A stretch of 29,444 bases of DNA. Source: DASXYG01 sp036502625 (GTDB lineage Bacteria > Actinomycetota > Actinomycetes > Streptosporangiales > Streptosporangiaceae). Location: NCBI GenBank assembly GCA_036502625.1, contig DASXYG010000075.1, forward strand, positions 1 through 29,444, written 5' to 3'. The notes below the pieces were generated by a model. It worked only from the letters and a program-made list of their open reading frames with translations, searched no databases and was not told the DNA's origin. Numbering within the stretch: the first letter of the stretch is position 1; every line of letters begins with the position of its first letter. A program made the translations under genes and the position numbers. Shown here piece after piece: positions 8,117 to 15,152 of this stretch.

Positions 8117-9337
8117 ATGCGTTCGTGGTCGGCACCTGAGGTCCCGCGGCTGCCCGGCAAGGGCAGCCCGCCCCGCGTCTATGACTCCGCAACCGGTGAG
8201 GTGCGGACGGCCGACCCCCAGGGGCCGACGGCGCGGATGTACGTCTGCGGCATCACCCCGTACGACGCGACCCACCTCGGGCACGCGTTCACGTACCTCA
8301 CGTTCGACCTGGTGCAGCGCGTCTGGCGGGACGCCGGGTTCGACGTGCACTACACCCAGAACGTCACCGACGTCGACGATCCGCTGTTGGAACGCGCCAA
8401 CGACCGCGGCATCGACTGGCGCGACCTCGCCGGCTCCGAGATCGAGCTGTTCCGCGGCGACATGGCCGCGCTGCGGATCATCCCGCCGCGCGAGTTCGTC
8501 GGCGTCGTCGAGGCGGTGCCGCTGGTCGCGGCGATGGTCGAGCGGCTGCGCGCCCGCGGCGCGACGTACGACATCGACGGCGACATCTACTTCCCGATCG
8601 ACGCCGACGCGAACTTCGGCGGGGTGTCCGGCCTGGACCGCGAGACGATGCTGGCGCTGTCGGCCGAGCGCGGCGGCGACCCCGAGCGCGACGGCAAGAA
8701 GGACCCCCTGGACCCGCTGCTGTGGCGGGCCGCGCGCCCCGGCGAGCCGTCGTGGGAGTCCTCGCTCGGCGCGGGCCGCCCCGGGTGGCACGTCGAGTGC
8801 AGCGCCATCTCGCTGGACAACCTCGGCATGTCCTTCGACCTCGAGGGCGGCGGCAGCGACCTGGTGTTCCCGCACCACGAGATGAGCGCGTCGCACGCCC
8901 AGGTCGCGACGGCGGAGTTCCCGCACGCCCGCGCGTACACCCACGCCGCCATGGTGGGCCTCGACGGCGAGAAGATGTCGAAGTCGCTGGGCAACCTGGT
9001 GCTGGTGTCGAAGCTGCGCGGCGAGGAGGGCATGGACCCCATGGCCATCCGGCTGGCGCTGCTCGGCCACCACTACCGTACGGACTGGGAGTGGACCGCC
9101 GCGGACCGCCCGTCCGCCGAGGCGCGGATCGAGATCTGGCGCCACGCCGTGGCCCGGCCGTCGGGGCCGGATGCCGCGCCGGTGCTCGCGGCCGTACGCG
9201 CGCGCATGGCCGACGACCTCGACACCCCCGGCGCGCTGCGCGCGATCGACACCTGGGCCGCCGCCGAGGGCGACGACACCGACGCCCCCGCCCTGGTGCG
9301 CGCCACCGCCGACGCCCTGCTCGGCATCGCGCTGTAA
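8117..9337 (+). CDS. mshC: L-cysteine:1D-myo-inositol 2-amino-2-deoxy-alpha-D-glucopyranoside ligase
   Basis: MshC catalyses the ATP-dependent joining of cysteine to GlcN-Ins, a committed step of mycothiol biosynthesis, the main thiol buffer of Actinobacteria. The 406-residue protein is a shortened relative of cysteinyl-tRNA synthetase. The HIGH-type motif appears as THLGHA and the KMSKS loop as GEKMSKSLGN. Zinc ligands are visible in YVCGITPYD, WHVECSAIS and FPHHEMSASHAQ. It lacks the tRNA-binding C-terminal extension of CysS, which with the sequence style separates it from cysS. It converges with the ABC ATPase gene, the stops being 14 bases apart. A genuine CysS remains the alternative but is unlikely. 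Confidence 0.95.
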   Translation: MRSWSAPEVPRLPGKGSPPRVYDSATGEVRTADPQGPTARMYVCGITPYDATHLGHAFTYLTFDLVQRVWRDAGFDVHYTQNVTDVDDPLLERANDRGIDWRDLAGSEIELFRGDMAALRIIPPREFVGVVEAVPLVAAMVERLRARGATYDIDGDIYFPIDADANFGGVSGLDRETMLALSAERGGDPERDGKKDPLDPLLWRAARPGEPSWESSLGAGRPGWHVECSAISLDNLGMSFDLEGGGSDLVFPHHEMSASHAQVATAEFPHARAYTHAAMVGLDGEKMSKSLGNLVLVSKLRGEEGMDPMAIRLALLGHHYRTDWEWTAADRPSAEARIEIWRHAVARPSGPDAAPVLAAVRARMADDLDTPGALRAIDTWAAAEGDDTDAPALVRATADALLGIAL

Positions 9338-9341
9338 CGCG

Positions 9342-9360
9342 CCCGCCCGGGTCAGGCGGG
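9342..9360. terminator. Short hairpin between convergent genes
   Basis: CCCGCC at 9342-9347 pairs with GGCGGG at 9355-9360 around a 7-base loop that includes the stop of the minus-strand ATPase gene. It is GC-only and lacks a T-tract, so bidirectional termination is only suggested. Confidence 0.3.
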
Positions 9361-10170
9361 TACGGCGTGGACGGTCCAGCGGCCGCCGACGCCGGTGACG
9401 CGCAGCTCGCGGTCGAAGCACTTCGACATCCACTCGCTGGTGAACACGTCGCCGACCGGGCCCGAGGTGAGCACACCGCCGTCGCGGAGCAGCAGCCCGT
9501 GAGTCGTGCTCGCGGGCACCTCCTCCAGGTGGTGGGTGACCGTGATGGTGGCCAGCGACGGCTGCGCGGCGGCGAGGTCGGCGAGCGCGGCCACGAGGTC
9601 CTCCCGGGCGGGGAGGTCGAGGCCGGCGGACGGTTCGTCGAGCAGCAGGAGCCGGGGCTCGGCGAGCAGGGCGCGGGCGATCTGGACCCGGGCCCGCTCG
9701 CCCTGGGAGCACACGGACACCTCGCGGTCGGCGATGCGCGCGCAGCCGAGCATGTCGAGCAGCTCGTGGGCGCGGGCGCGCAGCGCGTCGTCGTAGCGGT
9801 CCCACAGCGGCTGGATCGTCCCGGTGTGGCCGGTGAGCACGACGGTGTGCGCGGTGGCCCACTTCCCGGCGGGCAGCTTCTGCCCGGCGCCGACGTGGCC
9901 GATGTGCGCGCGCAGCTCGCGGAGGTCGACCCGCCCGAGCCGGTGGCCGAGCAGCGACGCCTCACCGGAGCTGGGGTGCCGGATGCCCCCGGCGACCGAC
10001 AGCATCGTGGACTTGCCCGCGCCGTTCGGCCCGACGATCACCCAGTGCTCCCCGGGCCGCACCCGAAGGTCGACGTCACTGAGCAGCACCCGCCGCGGCG
10101 GCACCCACACCGTGACACCACGAAAGTCGAGCACGAACCGGCCACCGGGCACTTCCTCAGATTCCGACAC
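9352..10170 (-). CDS. ABC transporter ATP-binding protein, orphan
   Basis: This is a 272-residue ABC ATPase. The Walker A motif GPNGAGKST is at 47-55. The signature reads CSQGERARVQ at 154-163, a variant of LSGGQ. Walker B with catalytic Glu is LLLLDEPSAGLD at 174-185, and the H-loop is VTHH at 211-214. No permease or binding protein gene is adjacent, so it may energise a transporter encoded elsewhere or, like ModF-type ATPases, act outside a classic importer. The GTG start at 10168-10170 lacks a ribosome-binding site but has TAGAAT six bases upstream, suggesting a leaderless message. The substrate cannot be assigned. Confidence 0.9.
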   Translation of the reverse strand: MSESEEVPGGRFVLDFRGVTVWVPPRRVLLSDVDLRVRPGEHWVIVGPNGAGKSTMLSVAGGIRHPSSGEASLLGHRLGRVDLRELRAHIGHVGAGQKLPAGKWATAHTVVLTGHTGTIQPLWDRYDDALRARAHELLDMLGCARIADREVSVCSQGERARVQIARALLAEPRLLLLDEPSAGLDLPAREDLVAALADLAAAQPSLATITVTHHLEEVPASTTHGLLLRDGGVLTSGPVGDVFTSEWMSKCFDRELRVTGVGGRWTVHAVPA

Positions 10171-10176
10171 CCCGAA

Positions 10177-10182
10177 ATTCTA
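10177..10182 (-). promoter_or_regulatory. Candidate -10 box of the ABC ATPase gene
   Basis: On the minus strand the hexamer reads TAGAAT and lies six bases before the GTG start, in one of the few A/T-rich patches here. A leaderless start is likely. Confidence 0.4.
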
Positions 10183-10280
10183 TTAGCGCCCCACCAGCGC
10201 CGAACCCCCGGGGCGGGACGACAGTGGCCCGCTCGACGGTCGACGGCACGCCGCAGGCGGCGGGACCAGCGCCCGCCAAA

Positions 10281-10355
10281 GGGCGCCCGCGCCCGACGCG
10301 GTTGTCCCGCCGCCGAGGACCCGCGGCCCGAGCCAAGGAGGGCGCCCGCGCCCGA
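10281..10355. repeat. 16-bp exact direct repeat pair, 59 bp apart
   Basis: GGGCGCCCGCGCCCGA occurs at 10281-10296 and 10340-10355. Each copy is preceded by a GCCAA-containing segment, so the duplication extends a little further in degenerate form. It lies in the 265-base gap between the ABC ATPase and flavohemoglobin genes. No gene is seen in that gap. Confidence 0.7.
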
Positions 10356-10373
10356 ACGGCGTCAGGGCCGCCA

Positions 10374-10422
10374 AATAAACAGGTGCGCCCGGTCCGGGCC
10401 GGGGGTCCCGGACCGGGCGCAC
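10374..10422 (-). terminator. Strong intrinsic terminator of the flavohemoglobin gene
   Basis: GTGCGCCCGGTCCGGG at 10383-10398 and CCCGGACCGGGCGCAC at 10407-10422 form a perfect 16-pair stem with an 8-base loop. It starts 14 bases after the flavohemoglobin stop. On the minus strand the hairpin is followed by CTGTTTATTT, a T-rich tail that is rare in this window, which marks the direction of termination. Confidence 0.85.
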
Positions 10423-10435
10423 GTTCGGGGGCCGG

Positions 10436-11554
10436 TTACGCGGCGCCGGAGAGGAGCTGGTCGTGGTGGATCTGGTCGGGGGGTACGTCGGCGTGGATCA
10501 GGGCGGTGACCGTTTCGTCGACCATGGCGTCGGGGCCGCAGACGTAGATGTCGTGGTCGCTCCAGTCGCGGAAGCGGGGGACGACGTCGGGGGCGAGGCC
10601 GTGCAGGCCGTCGAAGCCGGGTTCGTCGGCGACCACCGGGACGACCCGCAGCCAGGGGTGCAGGCGCTCCAGGCGGACCAGGTCGGGGGTGTCGTAGAGG
10701 TCGCGGGAGTGGCGGACGCAGCAGAAGAGGTAGATCGGGCGGCGGTGGCCGAGGGCGATGGCGCGCTCGACGATGGCCTTCAGCGGCGCCAGGCCGGTGC
10801 CGCCGGCGATAAGGAGCAGGTCGCGGCCGGTCTGGTCGTACGTCATGCCGCCCGTCGGTGCGCCGAGCAGCAGGGTGTCGCCGACGGTGGTGTGGCGGAC
10901 GAGGGCGCCGCTGACCCACCCGCCGGGCACGGCCCTGACGTGCAGCCGCAGCAGGCCGTCGCGGCGGGGCGCGCCCGCGGGGGAGTAGTGGCGCCAGGTG
11001 CGCGGCCAGCGCGGCGACTGCACGGGCAGGTGCTGGCCCGCTTCGTACGGCACCGGGGTGGCGGGGCGGACGGTGAGCGTCGCGATGTCGGGCGCGGCGA
11101 GCGCGTGGGTGATCACCTCGCCCACCCACCACGGCGGTGTGTCGTCCGGGGTGCGCTCGGCGGCGCGCACCATCGCCGAGGAGACCAGGTCGTACGCCGT
11201 CTCCCAGGCGCCGCGCAGCTCCGCCGACCACTCGCCCTCGCAGAACGTGCGCACGGTGGCGGTCAGGGCGCGGCCGAACGCGGGGTAGTGCTCCGCGGTG
11301 ACGCCGAACCTGCGGTGGTCGCGGCCGAGGCGCTCGAGGTAGTCGTCGAGCTCGGTGGTGTTGTCGAGGCTCCAGACGACGCGGGTGAGCGCGGACAGCA
11401 GCCGGTCGCGCTGGACGTCGAGCGCCGCCGGGAACAGGCCGCGCAGCCGCGGGTCCTCGGCGAACAGCCGGCCGTAGAAGTACCTGGTGGCGGTGGGCCC
11501 GGCGTTCTCCAGCCCGGCGAATGACTCTTTGACGAGACGGGGGTTCAATGGCAT
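10436..11554 (-). CDS. Flavohemoglobin-type nitric oxide dioxygenase
   Basis: This 372-residue cytosolic protein joins a globin domain (about 1-135) to FAD- and NAD-binding reductase domains. Enzymes of this type oxidise nitric oxide to nitrate using O2 and NAD(P)H. Globin residues are in place: Tyr27 (B10) in RYFYGRLF, Gln48 (E7), proximal His80 (F8) in RDHRRFG and Tyr90. The FAD motif is RHYS at 188-191, the NAD site GGTGLAPLKA at 251-260, and CGPDAMV at 339-345. The reductase half is shorter than E. coli Hmp. I chose the ATG at 11552-11554 because MPLNPRLVKESF aligns with the globin N-terminus, although its ribosome-binding site is weak. It lies about 2 kb from the nar operon and has palindromes upstream. 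Confidence 0.92.
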   Translation of the reverse strand: MPLNPRLVKESFAGLENAGPTATRYFYGRLFAEDPRLRGLFPAALDVQRDRLLSALTRVVWSLDNTTELDDYLERLGRDHRRFGVTAEHYPAFGRALTATVRTFCEGEWSAELRGAWETAYDLVSSAMVRAAERTPDDTPPWWVGEVITHALAAPDIATLTVRPATPVPYEAGQHLPVQSPRWPRTWRHYSPAGAPRRDGLLRLHVRAVPGGWVSGALVRHTTVGDTLLLGAPTGGMTYDQTGRDLLLIAGGTGLAPLKAIVERAIALGHRRPIYLFCCVRHSRDLYDTPDLVRLERLHPWLRVVPVVADEPGFDGLHGLAPDVVPRFRDWSDHDIYVCGPDAMVDETVTALIHADVPPDQIHHDQLLSGAA

Positions 11555-11579
11555 GAAAAGATCGCGCCGTCCTTCCGTC

Positions 11580-11617
11580 TTTCGCGAAAAGGACATTACG
11601 CGAAACGCCCTTTTCGC
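11580..11617 (-). promoter_or_regulatory. Candidate operators upstream of the flavohemoglobin gene
   Basis: TTTCGCGAAA at 11580-11589 is a perfect 10-base palindrome lying 25 bases upstream of the start codon. Next to it GCGAAA at 11600-11605 and TTTCGC at 11612-11617 form an inverted repeat with a 6-base spacer. A similar element, TTTTTCGCGGAAAG, is found near 11707-11720. The arrangement fits binding of a dimeric regulator, perhaps nitric-oxide responsive, but no regulator is identified. Confidence 0.45.
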
Positions 11618-11765
11618 ATTCCCTCCCCATGGGCGGTGGACCGAGTTCCCCTCCCGGGTCCTGCCGCCCTTCGAGTCTCGCAAACCGCGCCCCGCTGGAC
11701 AAGCGTTTTTCGCGGAAAGAAGACGGGCGGCTACGTACTGTGACAGGCGTGAATTCCGCGCGAAT

Positions 11766-11782
11766 TACGAGATCGATTCGTA
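11766..11782. repeat. Inverted repeat TACGA-N7-TCGTA
   Basis: TACGA at 11766-11770 and TCGTA at 11778-11782 are exact inverted copies around GATCGAT. It lies between divergent genes and could be an operator. Confidence 0.35.
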
Positions 11783-11924
11783 GTGGAAGCGATTGGACCC
11801 CGGGTGGTGAAATCCACATCCGGGGATGAGAAATGCAGGACCGCGATAATTGTCCCTCCCGTACGCGTGGCGGCCGCGCGGGCGGGGTACGTGACGCTCA
11901 GAACCTCGTGAGGTGGTGACCGGC

Positions 11925-12125
11925 ATGGGTGTCGGACTCTGGGTGATCGCCCTGTTCGCGATCGTGATCGTGCTCTTCGGCTGGCTCGCCCTCGTCCTCG
12001 CCGCGGGCAGCCGCCGGTTCAACAAGCCCCGCCCGCCGCGCAACGAGACCCCGCACCGCGGCGACGGCGGTGGCGGGGGCATCATCATGGGCGACCGCGG
12101 CAGCACCAATATCTACGGCCGCTGA
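11925..12125 (+). CDS. Small membrane protein with glycine-rich tail
   Basis: This encodes 66 residues and I do not recognise the family. Residues 4-27 form one strongly hydrophobic helix (GLWVIALFAIVIVLFGWLAL). It is followed by a basic stop-transfer segment, SRRFNKPRPPRNE, so the C-terminus is probably cytosolic. The tail holds five consecutive glycines, then IIMGDRGSTNIYGR. I chose ATG 11925 because GAGGTGG at 11909-11915 is well placed; in-frame GTG codons at 11913 and 11916 would overlap that site. Coding is supported by the hydrophobic pattern and G/C third positions, but not by homology that I can name. Confidence 0.65.
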   Translation: MGVGLWVIALFAIVIVLFGWLALVLAAGSRRFNKPRPPRNETPHRGDGGGGGIIMGDRGSTNIYGR

Positions 12126-12272
12126 CCCCCGCGTCCGTCCAGGTCAGAACGGAAATGAGTGGGCCGTTCGACGCGCGGCCGCGAGACGGATTCGCGCGCC
12201 CGGGACGCGAGGACAACGCGAATGCACCATGATGGGGCGGTGAAGGCCCGCATGTCGTGAATAGGAGGCCGC

Positions 12273-13016
12273 ATGTCCCGCCCACTCATCGGCATTACCA
12301 GTGATCTGGCCCCGGCCAGATGGGCCGACTGGGTGCGTGAGGCCGCGGTGTCCCCGGCGACATATTCGCGTGCCGTCGCGCGCGGCGGCGGCCTGCCGGT
12401 GGTGCTGCCCCCCGTGTCGCCGAGCGGCGCGGCCGACATCGCCGCCGGGCTGCACGGCCTGGTCCTCGCCGGCGGCGGCGACATCGACCCCGGGCTGTAC
12501 GGCACGGAGGCCGACGAGCAGTCCGGCCCGTACGACGCGACGCGCGACCGGTTCGAGATCGCCCTGGTGCGCGCGGCCATCGACGCGAAGGTGCCGTTCC
12601 TCGCGATCGGCCGCGGCCTCCAGGTGCTGAACGTCGCCTGCGGCGGTTCCCTCATCCAGCACCTGCCCGACGTCGTCGGCCACCAGCGCCACGCGCCCGA
12701 CCCGGTGAAGCTGGAGACCCACGAGGTGCAGATCGGCGCGAGCAGCCGCACCGGCCGCGCCGTCGGCGACCACATGGCCGTCGCGACCGGCCACCACCAG
12801 GCGGTCAACCGCCTCGGCTCGGGCCTGCTCGCGGTGGCGTGGGCCGACGACCAGATCGTCGAGGCCATCGAGCTGCAGGGCCACCCGTTCGGCGTGGGCG
12901 TGCAGTGGCACCCCGAGGCGGCCGAAGAGGTGCCGCTGTTCGAGGCGCTGGTGGCCGCCGCGCAGGAACGCCGCCCCGCGGGCGACGCCGCCCGCGACGA
13001 GGACGACGCCGCCTAG
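12273..13016 (+). CDS. C26-type class I glutamine amidotransferase-like protein with Cys-to-Gly at the nucleophile
   Basis: The 247-residue protein resembles gamma-glutamyl-gamma-aminobutyrate hydrolases (PuuD, peptidase C26), which hydrolyse gamma-glutamyl amides with a Cys-His-Glu triad. The fold landmarks are clear: GLVLAGGGDIDPGLYG near residues 62-77, the nucleophile elbow at 108-121 and GVQWHPEAAEE near the C-terminus with His and Glu retained. The elbow, usually CRGxQxLN, here reads AIGRGLQVLNVACGG. Residue 113 is Gly (codon GGC at 12609-12611) where Cys (TGC) is expected. The enzyme is therefore probably inactive or repurposed. Cys123 lies ten residues on. The ATG follows AGGAGG with good spacing, and the reading frame is otherwise intact. 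Confidence 0.88.
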   Translation: MSRPLIGITSDLAPARWADWVREAAVSPATYSRAVARGGGLPVVLPPVSPSGAADIAAGLHGLVLAGGGDIDPGLYGTEADEQSGPYDATRDRFEIALVRAAIDAKVPFLAIGRGLQVLNVACGGSLIQHLPDVVGHQRHAPDPVKLETHEVQIGASSRTGRAVGDHMAVATGHHQAVNRLGSGLLAVAWADDQIVEAIELQGHPFGVGVQWHPEAAEEVPLFEALVAAAQERRPAGDAARDEDDAA

Positions 13017-13024
13017 AACCCGCG

Positions 13025-13459
13025 TTACTTCGCCAGGCGCTCGGCGGCCGCGCGCAGGCCGGCGCCGAAGACCGCGTCCGCGAAGACGCCGGTGAGGCCC
13101 TCCTCCGCGTCTCCGTCCGCGTCGAACTCCGCCCACCACTCCACGAACGCCTTCCCGGTGTCGGTGACCGGGAACACCCGGATCGTGGAGAGGTAGCGGC
13201 GCACCGGGAACGGGCTCTCCAGGAACTCATACGTCTGGGTGCGCGCCGCGTCGTCCAGGCTGAGCAGCCGCTCGCGGAACGTGCCCGCCTGGTTGGTCAG
13301 CTTCCGCACCGCGCCGGGCACGGGGCTGGCCGGGCCGGGCTCGATCTCGCAGGTGTCGATCGTGGGATGCCAGTTCGCGAGGCCGCCGAAGTCGCGGAAC
13401 AGCGCCCAGACATCGTCGGCGCTGGCGTCGATCACGGAGCTGGAGTACGGACGGGGCAT
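13025..13459 (-). CDS. SRPBCC (polyketide cyclase/START-like) family protein
   Basis: This 144-residue protein belongs to the SRPBCC helix-grip fold superfamily, whose members bind hydrophobic ligands in a deep cavity. The typical start, SSSVIDASADDVWALFRDFGGLANWHPTI, leads into the strand-rich core and a long C-terminal helix ending LRAAAERLAK. The ATG at 13457-13459 follows GGGAGG on the minus strand. It converges with the C26 gene, the stops being 8 bases apart. It lies downstream of narI on the same strand but beyond hairpins, so co-transcription is uncertain. Ligand and role are unknown. Confidence 0.88.
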   Translation of the reverse strand: MPRPYSSSVIDASADDVWALFRDFGGLANWHPTIDTCEIEPGPASPVPGAVRKLTNQAGTFRERLLSLDDAARTQTYEFLESPFPVRRYLSTIRVFPVTDTGKAFVEWWAEFDADGDAEEGLTGVFADAVFGAGLRAAAERLAK

Positions 13460-13512
13460 TGCGGACCTCCCGGCATCGTCGGCGGACCCACTGATCCTTA
13501 CCCGCCGGGGCG

Positions 13513-13541
13513 CGCCGCGTCCACGACCCGCGGCGGGTTTT
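13513..13541 (+). terminator. Hairpin followed by T-tract, plus direction
   Basis: CGCCGCG at 13513-13519 pairs with CGCGGCG at 13529-13535 around a 9-base loop, and GGTTTT follows. This has the form of an intrinsic terminator for plus-strand transcription. It would stop read-through from the C26 gene into antisense of nar. Confidence 0.4.
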
Positions 13542-13569
13542 CCCGCGCCGCCGCGATCAGCGGCGCGGG
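13542..13569 (-). terminator. Perfect hairpin spanning the narI stop codon
   Basis: CCCGCGCCGC at 13542-13551 and GCGGCGCGGG at 13560-13569 form a 10-pair stem. The 8-base loop holds the narI stop codon. On the minus strand it is followed by A residues rather than T, so it may act as a 3' stabilising hairpin or weak terminator of the nar operon. Confidence 0.45.
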
Positions 13570-14276
13570 CCGCCGATGGGCTCCCAGCCGCGCCGCGCGG
13601 GCCGGGGCGCGCGGGAGCGGTAGACGACGTACGGGCGGAACAGGTAGCCGACCGGCGCGGCGAACGCGTGGATGAGCCGGGTGTACGGGAAGACCGCGAT
13701 CAGCAGCAGGCCGATCAGCGCGTGCACGCGGAAGCCGAGCGGCGCGGCGGCCATGAGGTCGGCGCGGGGGTGCAGCCAGAAGACGCCGCGGAACCAGACC
13801 GACACCGTGGAGCGGTAGTCGTAGCCGCCGCCGACGGCGTTGGCCAGCAGGGTCGTGGCCAGGCCGGCGATCAGCGCGGCCACGAGCACGACGTACATCG
13901 CCTTGTCATTGCGGGTGGTGGCGAGGAACACCGGGCCGGTGGAGCGGCGCCGGTAGATGAGGATCGCGACGCCCGCCAGGGTGGCCACGCCGGCGACGCT
14001 GCCGAGGCCGATGGCCATCAGGTGGTACACGGTCTCGGATACGCCGAGCGCGTCCGTCCAGCCCTCCGGGACGACCAGGCCCATCAGGTGGCCGAGGATC
14101 ACGACGAGCAGGCCGAAGTGGAACAGCGGGCTGCCGATGCGGAGCAGGCGGCTCTCGTAGAGCTGGGACGAGCGGGTGGTCCAGCCGAACCGGTCGTAGC
14201 GCCAGCGCCAGACCGTGCCGCCGATGAGCACGACGATCGCGAGGTACGGCAGGACCACCCACAGCGCGGTGTTCAC
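13557..14276 (-). CDS. narI: Respiratory nitrate reductase gamma subunit (cytochrome b)
   Basis: NarI is the membrane subunit that oxidises quinol and passes electrons through two b hemes to NarH. The 239-residue protein has five hydrophobic helices. Heme ligand histidines fall at His53, His63, His185 and His203, close to positions 56, 66, 187 and 205 that I recall for E. coli NarI. The GTG start at 14274-14276 overlaps the narJ stop by four bases, indicating translational coupling. It is last in the narGHJI operon. A basic C-terminal tail of about 20 residues follows the last helix. Confidence 0.96.
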   Translation of the reverse strand: MNTALWVVLPYLAIVVLIGGTVWRWRYDRFGWTTRSSQLYESRLLRIGSPLFHFGLLVVILGHLMGLVVPEGWTDALGVSETVYHLMAIGLGSVAGVATLAGVAILIYRRRSTGPVFLATTRNDKAMYVVLVAALIAGLATTLLANAVGGGYDYRSTVSVWFRGVFWLHPRADLMAAAPLGFRVHALIGLLLIAVFPYTRLIHAFAAPVGYLFRPYVVYRSRAPRPARRGWEPIGGPRR

Positions 14277-14911
14277 GGTCGGGTCGCTCCGATCTGGTAG
14301 GTCTCCAGGCCGACGGACTCCCGCGGCGGGCCGCCGCGGGCCGTGCGCAGCGCGGCGCGTACGGCCTCGGCGGGGGCGGCGCCGAGCTCGGCGCGGACGG
14401 CCGCGACCACGTCCGCGTACGGTGTGCCGCGTCCGGTGAGCGCCATGTGCAGGGTCTCCAGTCCGGCACGGTGCTCACGGAGGATCGCGGCGCCGTCCTC
14501 GGGCGCGCAGCGGGCGGCGAACTCCAGGACGACGGGCAGGTAGTCGTGCAGCTCGCCCCCGTCCGGCGGCGCCCAGCCCGCGGCCCGGTAGCGCGCCTTG
14601 AGCTCCGCGAGCGCGGGGCCGCGGCGGCGTGTGTCGCCGTCCGTGTAGTACGTCAGATAGAGGCAGTTGCGCCGCCGCAGATCAAAGGTCTCCACGTAAT
14701 GCGCGGCCAGCTCCGTAGCCCCGGTAGCGCCAAGATGCCCGAGAAACCGTCCGAGACGATCCCGCGCCTCCCCACGCGGCAGCCCACCCACGGCCTCCTC
14801 CACCAGCCCTCGCCGCTCCCACAGCTCAGTCCCGGGATAATCCAGCAACACCGAAGCCGCCTGGAACACCACCCTCCGCGCCTGCGGCGCGGAGGAGAGG
14901 GGGGCGGTCAT
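14273..14911 (-). CDS. narJ: Nitrate reductase assembly chaperone
   Basis: NarJ is a dedicated cytosolic chaperone that binds NarG and permits molybdenum cofactor insertion before membrane assembly. It is not part of the final enzyme. The 212-residue product shows the family's helical pattern: VFQAASVLLDYPGTELW near the N-terminus, GELAAHYVETFD-like LAAHYVETFDLRRRNCLYLTYYTDGDTRRRG in the middle and DYLPVVLEFAARC later. I chose the ATG at 14909-14911, which follows a G-rich ribosome-binding segment. The frame is open further upstream, but that sequence is a repeat whose other copy lies in the narH-narJ gap. It overlaps narI by four bases. Confidence 0.95.
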   Translation of the reverse strand: MTAPLSSAPQARRVVFQAASVLLDYPGTELWERRGLVEEAVGGLPRGEARDRLGRFLGHLGATGATELAAHYVETFDLRRRNCLYLTYYTDGDTRRRGPALAELKARYRAAGWAPPDGGELHDYLPVVLEFAARCAPEDGAAILREHRAGLETLHMALTGRGTPYADVVAAVRAELGAAPAEAVRAALRTARGGPPRESVGLETYQIGATRP

Positions 14912-15146
14912 GGCGCACCCCCCGGCCGCGTGGCGGAGCGCGGGGATGCCGGGCCGGTCACCGCGCACACCCCCGAATGCGCATGCCCGGGTGCCACACG
15001 GGGGCATGGGGTGGGACGAAGCGCGCACTGCCGTGGTGGTGCGGGGGAGAGGGGGACGGTCGCCGCGCACTCCCCGGTTGCGTGGTGGGGCGTGGGGATG
15101 CCGGTGCGGGCACCGCGCACGCCCGGATGTGCACGCCCGGGTGCTG
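14889..15146. repeat. Degenerate 106-bp direct repeat covering the narJ start and the narH-narJ gap
   Basis: Bases 14889-14994 and 15041-15146 align at an offset of 152, starting without gaps and with a 3-base gap later on. Matching landmarks include GCGG-AGAGGGGG, CGGTC, GCGCAC, GGGGATGCCGG, CACCGCGCAC and GCCCGGGTGC. Copy 1 includes the narJ start codon and its first codons. In copy 2 the start codon position has diverged and no start is in the equivalent place. The 241-base gap holds no other feature that I can support. Confidence 0.7.
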
Positions 15147-15152
15147 CGGTGA

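Larger units (their letters stand above)
11555..11924. other. Divergent promoter region with A/T-rich palindromes
   Basis: These 370 bases contain no gene that I can support. They separate the flavohemoglobin gene (minus) from the small membrane protein gene (plus). The region is noticeably richer in A/T than its surroundings and repeatedly carries CGCGAAA or TTTCGCG elements (11580-11589, 11600-11617, about 11707-11718). A further inverted repeat, TACGA-N7-TCGTA, lies at 11766-11782. Confidence 0.6.

Noticed and set aside
10171..10435. A small gene between the ABC ATPase and flavohemoglobin genes
   Set aside because: Open frames there read as Arg/Pro/Gly/Ala-rich, cross the direct repeats and terminator hairpin, and lack a ribosome-binding site.
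14912..15070. N-terminal extension of narJ by 53 residues
   Set aside because: The extension lies in the degenerate repeat, lacks similarity to NarJ, and the downstream ATG has a G-rich ribosome-binding segment and fits the family length.
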